DNA of 64,000 bases from Kitasatospora sp. NBC_01246 (GTDB lineage: Bacteria > Actinomycetota > Actinomycetes > Streptomycetales > Streptomycetaceae). Location: positions 6,696,001 to 6,760,000 of the forward strand of contig NZ_CP108484.1 of the NCBI RefSeq assembly GCF_036226505.1, given 5' to 3'. Under the pieces are notes generated by a model. The model searched no databases, was not told where the DNA came from, and saw only the letters and a list, made by a program, of their open reading frames with translations. Below are positions 61,513-64,000 of the stretch, in pieces (within the stretch, counting starts at the first letter, position 1; each line of letters starts with the position of its first letter). The position numbers and the translations under genes were made by a program.

Positions 61513-62841
61513 ATGTACTGGCTGGTTCACGACTATCGCGAGGACGACCTCGCGGCGGTGGTCCACTTGATCGACACCACGGCGGAGCTCGGCCAGGAGT
61601 CGGTGTTCTCCCTGGCGGAGTGCATCAGCGCGCTGACCTCGCGCCAGCCGGCCGTGGTCGCCGTGCACCAGGGGGCGCCGATCGGCGCCGCGCTCGCCTG
61701 CGTGGCGGGCGAGCGCGCCTGGGTGATGCGGATCGCGATCGCGCCGGCCTGGCGCGGCCGGGGCCTGGCGAGTTCGCTGCTGCGCGAGCTGGAGCGCCGG
61801 CTGGTGGCCTGCCGGGTGCGCCGCATCGCCTACGTGCTGCCCGAGGAGGAACTGCTCGGCGAGGGCCTGCACAACGCCGGCTACACCCGCCGCCCCGCGG
61901 CCGCCTACTTCGAGAAGGACGAGCCGCAGGCGGGCGCGGCGAGCGGACTCCTGGAGGAACTCGGCGGCCGGCTGCTGCCGGGCGACCTCTGGGCCAAGGT
62001 GGCCGGGATGGAGACCGAGAAGAACCTGATCGAGCGCCGGGTGGTGGCGCCGCTCGCCGAGCCCGAGCGGGCCGCCCGGCACGGTGTGCGCCCGCCGCGC
62101 GCGATCGCCCTGTTCGGACCGCCCGGTACCGGCAAGACGACCTTCGCCCGGGCGATCGCCTCCCGGCTCGGCTGGCCGTTCGTCGAACTGCTGCCGTCCC
62201 GGCTGGCCGACGAGGGCAACCTGGCGGCCGCGCTGCGCGACGCCTTCGCCCGGATCGGCCGGCTGGAGCGCGCGCTGGTCTTCATCGACGAGGTGGAGGA
62301 GATCGCGCCGCTGCGCACCGAGGGCGTCCAGGGCGGCATGCACGGCGTCACCAACGAGCTGCTCAAGCTCATCCCGGGGTTCCGGGAGGGCGAGGAACGG
62401 CTGCTGGTCTGCGCGACCAACTCGATCCGCTCGCTGGACCCGGCGTTCCTGCGCCCGGGCCGCTTCGACTACCTGATCCCGATCGGCACTCCGGACCCGG
62501 CCGCGCGCTCCGCCATCTGGTCCCGGTACGCGGCCGGCCGGGCGGACGTGGACCTCGACGCGCTGGTGGGGGCGAGCGAGCTGTTCACCCCGGCGGACAT
62601 CGAGCACGCCGCCCGGGTCGCCGCCCAGGCGGCCTTCGAACGGGACCTCGCCGGAGCGGACCCCGCCGGAGCGGACCCCGCCGGAGCGGACCCGGCCGGA
62701 GCCGCCGTGACAGGGCCGGACCCCGCCGACGGGGCGAGCACCGAGGACTACCTGGCGGCCATCGCCCGGGCCCGGCCGACCGTCACCCCGGCGATGATCG
62801 AGGAGTTCGGCGCGGACATCACCTCGCATGCGCGCGTCTGA
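61513..62841 (+). CDS. GNAT acetyltransferase fused to an AAA ATPase
   Basis: A 442-residue cytoplasmic fusion. Residues about 5-135 are GNAT-like with the acetyl-CoA loop RGRGLAS in IAIAPAWRGRGLASSLL. A helical linker follows. Residues about 190-370 are an AAA module: Walker A GPPGTGKTT near 202, Walker B VFIDEVEEI near 257, sensor ATNSIRSLD, arginine finger FLRPGRFDY, as in FtsH/proteasomal-type ATPases. A tandem repeat (AGADPAGADP, 62651-62698) sits in a Pro/Ala linker, and the end is a helical lid. The combination suggests ATP-driven handling of acetylated or to-be-acetylated proteins; this is inference. Confidence 0.8.
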   Translation: MYWLVHDYREDDLAAVVHLIDTTAELGQESVFSLAECISALTSRQPAVVAVHQGAPIGAALACVAGERAWVMRIAIAPAWRGRGLASSLLRELERRLVACRVRRIAYVLPEEELLGEGLHNAGYTRRPAAAYFEKDEPQAGAASGLLEELGGRLLPGDLWAKVAGMETEKNLIERRVVAPLAEPERAARHGVRPPRAIALFGPPGTGKTTFARAIASRLGWPFVELLPSRLADEGNLAAALRDAFARIGRLERALVFIDEVEEIAPLRTEGVQGGMHGVTNELLKLIPGFREGEERLLVCATNSIRSLDPAFLRPGRFDYLIPIGTPDPAARSAIWSRYAAGRADVDLDALVGASELFTPADIEHAARVAAQAAFERDLAGADPAGADPAGADPAGAAVTGPDPADGASTEDYLAAIARARPTVTPAMIEEFGADITSHARV

Positions 62842-62870
62842 ATATCGTTTCATCGCATGGTAGTTGCGGT

Positions 62871-62901
62871 TTGACACCCTGCCGGTCGGTGCTGACTAAA
62901 T
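62871..62901 (+). promoter_or_regulatory. Candidate promoter of the terminal P450 gene
   Basis: TTGACA at 62871-62876 with GACTAA (17-bp spacer) or CTAAAT (19-bp spacer) as -10. It lies in the only AT-richer stretch between the GNAT-AAA and P450 genes. Confidence 0.5.
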
Positions 62902-62930
62902 GTGGGCACCGACAGGACAGGAGGCCCGGC

Positions 62931-64000
62931 ATGGGCACAGTGGCCGCGACGGACACCCCCGCCGTCGACCTCGCCGACCCCGGGTTCTGGCAGCTGCCCG
63001 CGCCGGCCCGGGCCGCCGCCTTCGCCGAGCTGCGCCGACTCCCCGGCCCGGTCTTCGTCGGCGAACGGGCCGGGGAGCGGGCCGGCGGCGCCAAGGGCGC
63101 CAGGAGCGCCAAGGGCTACCACGCCCTGGTCCGGCACGCCGACGTGGTCGAGGCCAGCCGCACCCCCGCGGTGTTCCTCAGCGGTCCCGGGGTCACCACC
63201 CCCGAACCCGCCCGCTGGGTCCGGGCGCTGTTCGGCGACTCGATGGTCAACCTGGACGACCCCCGCCACGCCCAGCTGCGCCGGATCGTCTCCCGGGCGT
63301 TCACGCCGCGCCTGATCGCCCGGGTCGAGGACGACATCCGCCTGGTCGCCGCCCGCCTGATCGACCGGGTGGCACGGGACCGGCCCGAGGACTTCGTCAC
63401 CTCGGTCGCCGCCGAGCTCCCCTTCCAGGTCATCTGCAACATGATGGGCATCCCGGAGGAGCCCCGCCGCGCGATCCTCGACCAGGTCAACCACGCCTCC
63501 GAGAACACCGGGGTGGCCCGGCCGCTGCGCAGCCGGATCCGGGTGCCCGGGCGGGGCCTGCGGGCGCTCGCCCGGATGCAGGGCATGGTCGCCGAACTCG
63601 GCCGGGAGCGGCGCCGCCGGCCCACCGACGACCTCGTCTCCGCCCTGGTCACCGCCGACGTCGACGGCCGCCGGCTGACCGGCCGGGAGCTCGGCGCGTT
63701 CTTCTCCCTGCTGCTGGTCGCCGGTGTCGAGACCACCCGCAACGCACTGGCCCACGGCCTGCACCTGCTCACCGTCCACCCCGAGCAGCGGGCCCTGCTG
63801 CTCGGCGACCCGGACCGCCACCTCGGCGGCGCGGTGGACGAGATCGTCCGCCACGCGACGCCGATCATCCAGTTCCGCCGCACGCTGGCCGTCGACCACC
63901 GGCTGGGCGGCCCCGAGGGCCCCCTGCTGCGGGCGGGGGAGAAGGCGGTGCTCTTCTTCGGCTCCGCCAACCGCGACGAGAGCGTCTTCACCGACCCGGA
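62931..64000 (+). CDS. Cytochrome P450, cut by the window end
   Basis: 356 codons of a soluble P450 are visible. ATG 62931 follows AGGACAGGAGG. It has MVNLDDPRHAQLRRIVSRAFTP, a complete I-helix LLVAGVETTRNALAHGL, and the K-helix EIVRHATPIIQFRRTL. The heme-ligand region lies beyond position 64000. The pattern resembles CYP125/142-type sterol or fatty-acid hydroxylases but the class is uncertain. A Gly/Ala/Arg/Lys insertion (GERAGERAGGAKGARSAKG) near residue 45 is unusual. Confidence 0.85.
   Translation, partial: MGTVAATDTPAVDLADPGFWQLPAPARAAAFAELRRLPGPVFVGERAGERAGGAKGARSAKGYHALVRHADVVEASRTPAVFLSGPGVTTPEPARWVRALFGDSMVNLDDPRHAQLRRIVSRAFTPRLIARVEDDIRLVAARLIDRVARDRPEDFVTSVAAELPFQVICNMMGIPEEPRRAILDQVNHASENTGVARPLRSRIRVPGRGLRALARMQGMVAELGRERRRRPTDDLVSALVTADVDGRRLTGRELGAFFSLLLVAGVETTRNALAHGLHLLTVHPEQRALLLGDPDRHLGGAVDEIVRHATPIIQFRRTLAVDHRLGGPEGPLLRAGEKAVLFFGSANRDESVFTDP

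Noticed and set aside
60157..62877. 906-residue antisense frame over the GNAT-AAA gene
   Set aside because: No domain, composition of a shadow frame; the sense frame has full AAA motifs.
1..64000. tRNA, rRNA, CRISPR arrays, insertion sequences and prophage genes
   Set aside because: Looked for cloverleaf-like segments, regular spacers, transposase motifs and terminal repeats; none was convincing.

Overview
The window is very GC-rich (roughly three quarters G+C, strong G/C bias at third codon positions) and carries genes typical of the Streptomycetaceae: a DUF397 protein, a CvnA-type sensor kinase, a DUF1876/universal-stress protein, SpoIIE-type phosphatase, ECF sigma factor, lipase maturation factor and several P450s. 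A near-consensus DasR (dre) site and a perfect match to the RecA-independent DNA-damage promoter consensus also point to an actinomycete, most likely Streptomyces or Kitasatospora. No rRNA, tRNA, insertion sequence, phage or CRISPR array was seen; this is chromosomal DNA with mixed housekeeping and accessory content.

Layout. 1-2.2 kb: end of an unknown gene, a tyrosine-phosphatase-like protein and a LuxR regulator with an ATPase module. 2.3-4.2 kb: two oxidoreductases. 4.2-10.6 kb: a branched-chain-amino-acid-type (HAAT) ABC transporter with a fused LivH-LivM permease, two ATPases (one with Arg in place of the Walker A Lys), and divergent lipoproteins including the solute-binding protein. 10.6-18.9 kb: PP2C phosphatase, MarR, M48 protease, Usp-DUF1876 fusion, M24 peptidase-like protein, CapA lipoprotein, zinc-ribbon protein, Nudix hydrolase and siderophore-interacting protein. 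19-22.6 kb: a TetR/MFS operon, twin palindromic operators and a divergent isochorismate synthase gene broken by two frameshifts. 22.6-24.8 kb: small conserved proteins and a secreted sugar dehydrogenase.

25.1-38.3 kb is the most striking part: five tightly coupled genes (DUF4132; a 1702-residue giant; MoxR-type AAA ATPase; a DUF5682-VWA fusion; a SWIM zinc-finger protein). The set matches in content the Escherichia coli yehI/yehL/yehM/yehP/yehQ (mol) locus, an uncharacterised MoxR-VWA system. Its first gene is preceded by a sequence fitting the PafBC-type DNA-damage promoter, which suggests the system is switched on by genotoxic stress.

38.5-49.6 kb: MarR, an orphan CvnA kinase, an acyl-CoA dehydrogenase-like protein without a recognisable catalytic Glu, a GAF-PAS sensor, lipase maturation factor, a protein with an expanding acidic tandem repeat, and a lytic transglycosylase. 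49.8-53.8 kb: a metal/siderophore/corrinoid-type ABC importer plus a second binding protein lacking an export signal. 53.8-57.9 kb: a compact isonitrile biosynthesis operon (MFS exporter, P450, isocyanide synthase), with a DasR-like site upstream and convergent overlap with the ABC importer. 58.2-64 kb: F420/NADP-type oxidoreductase, ECF sigma factor with a divergent zinc-binding anti-sigma-like protein, a Met/His-rich membrane protein, a GNAT-AAA fusion and a P450 that runs off the end.

Gene starts were chosen from ribosome-binding sites, overlaps and family lengths. All function calls come from reading motifs by eye; no database search was run.
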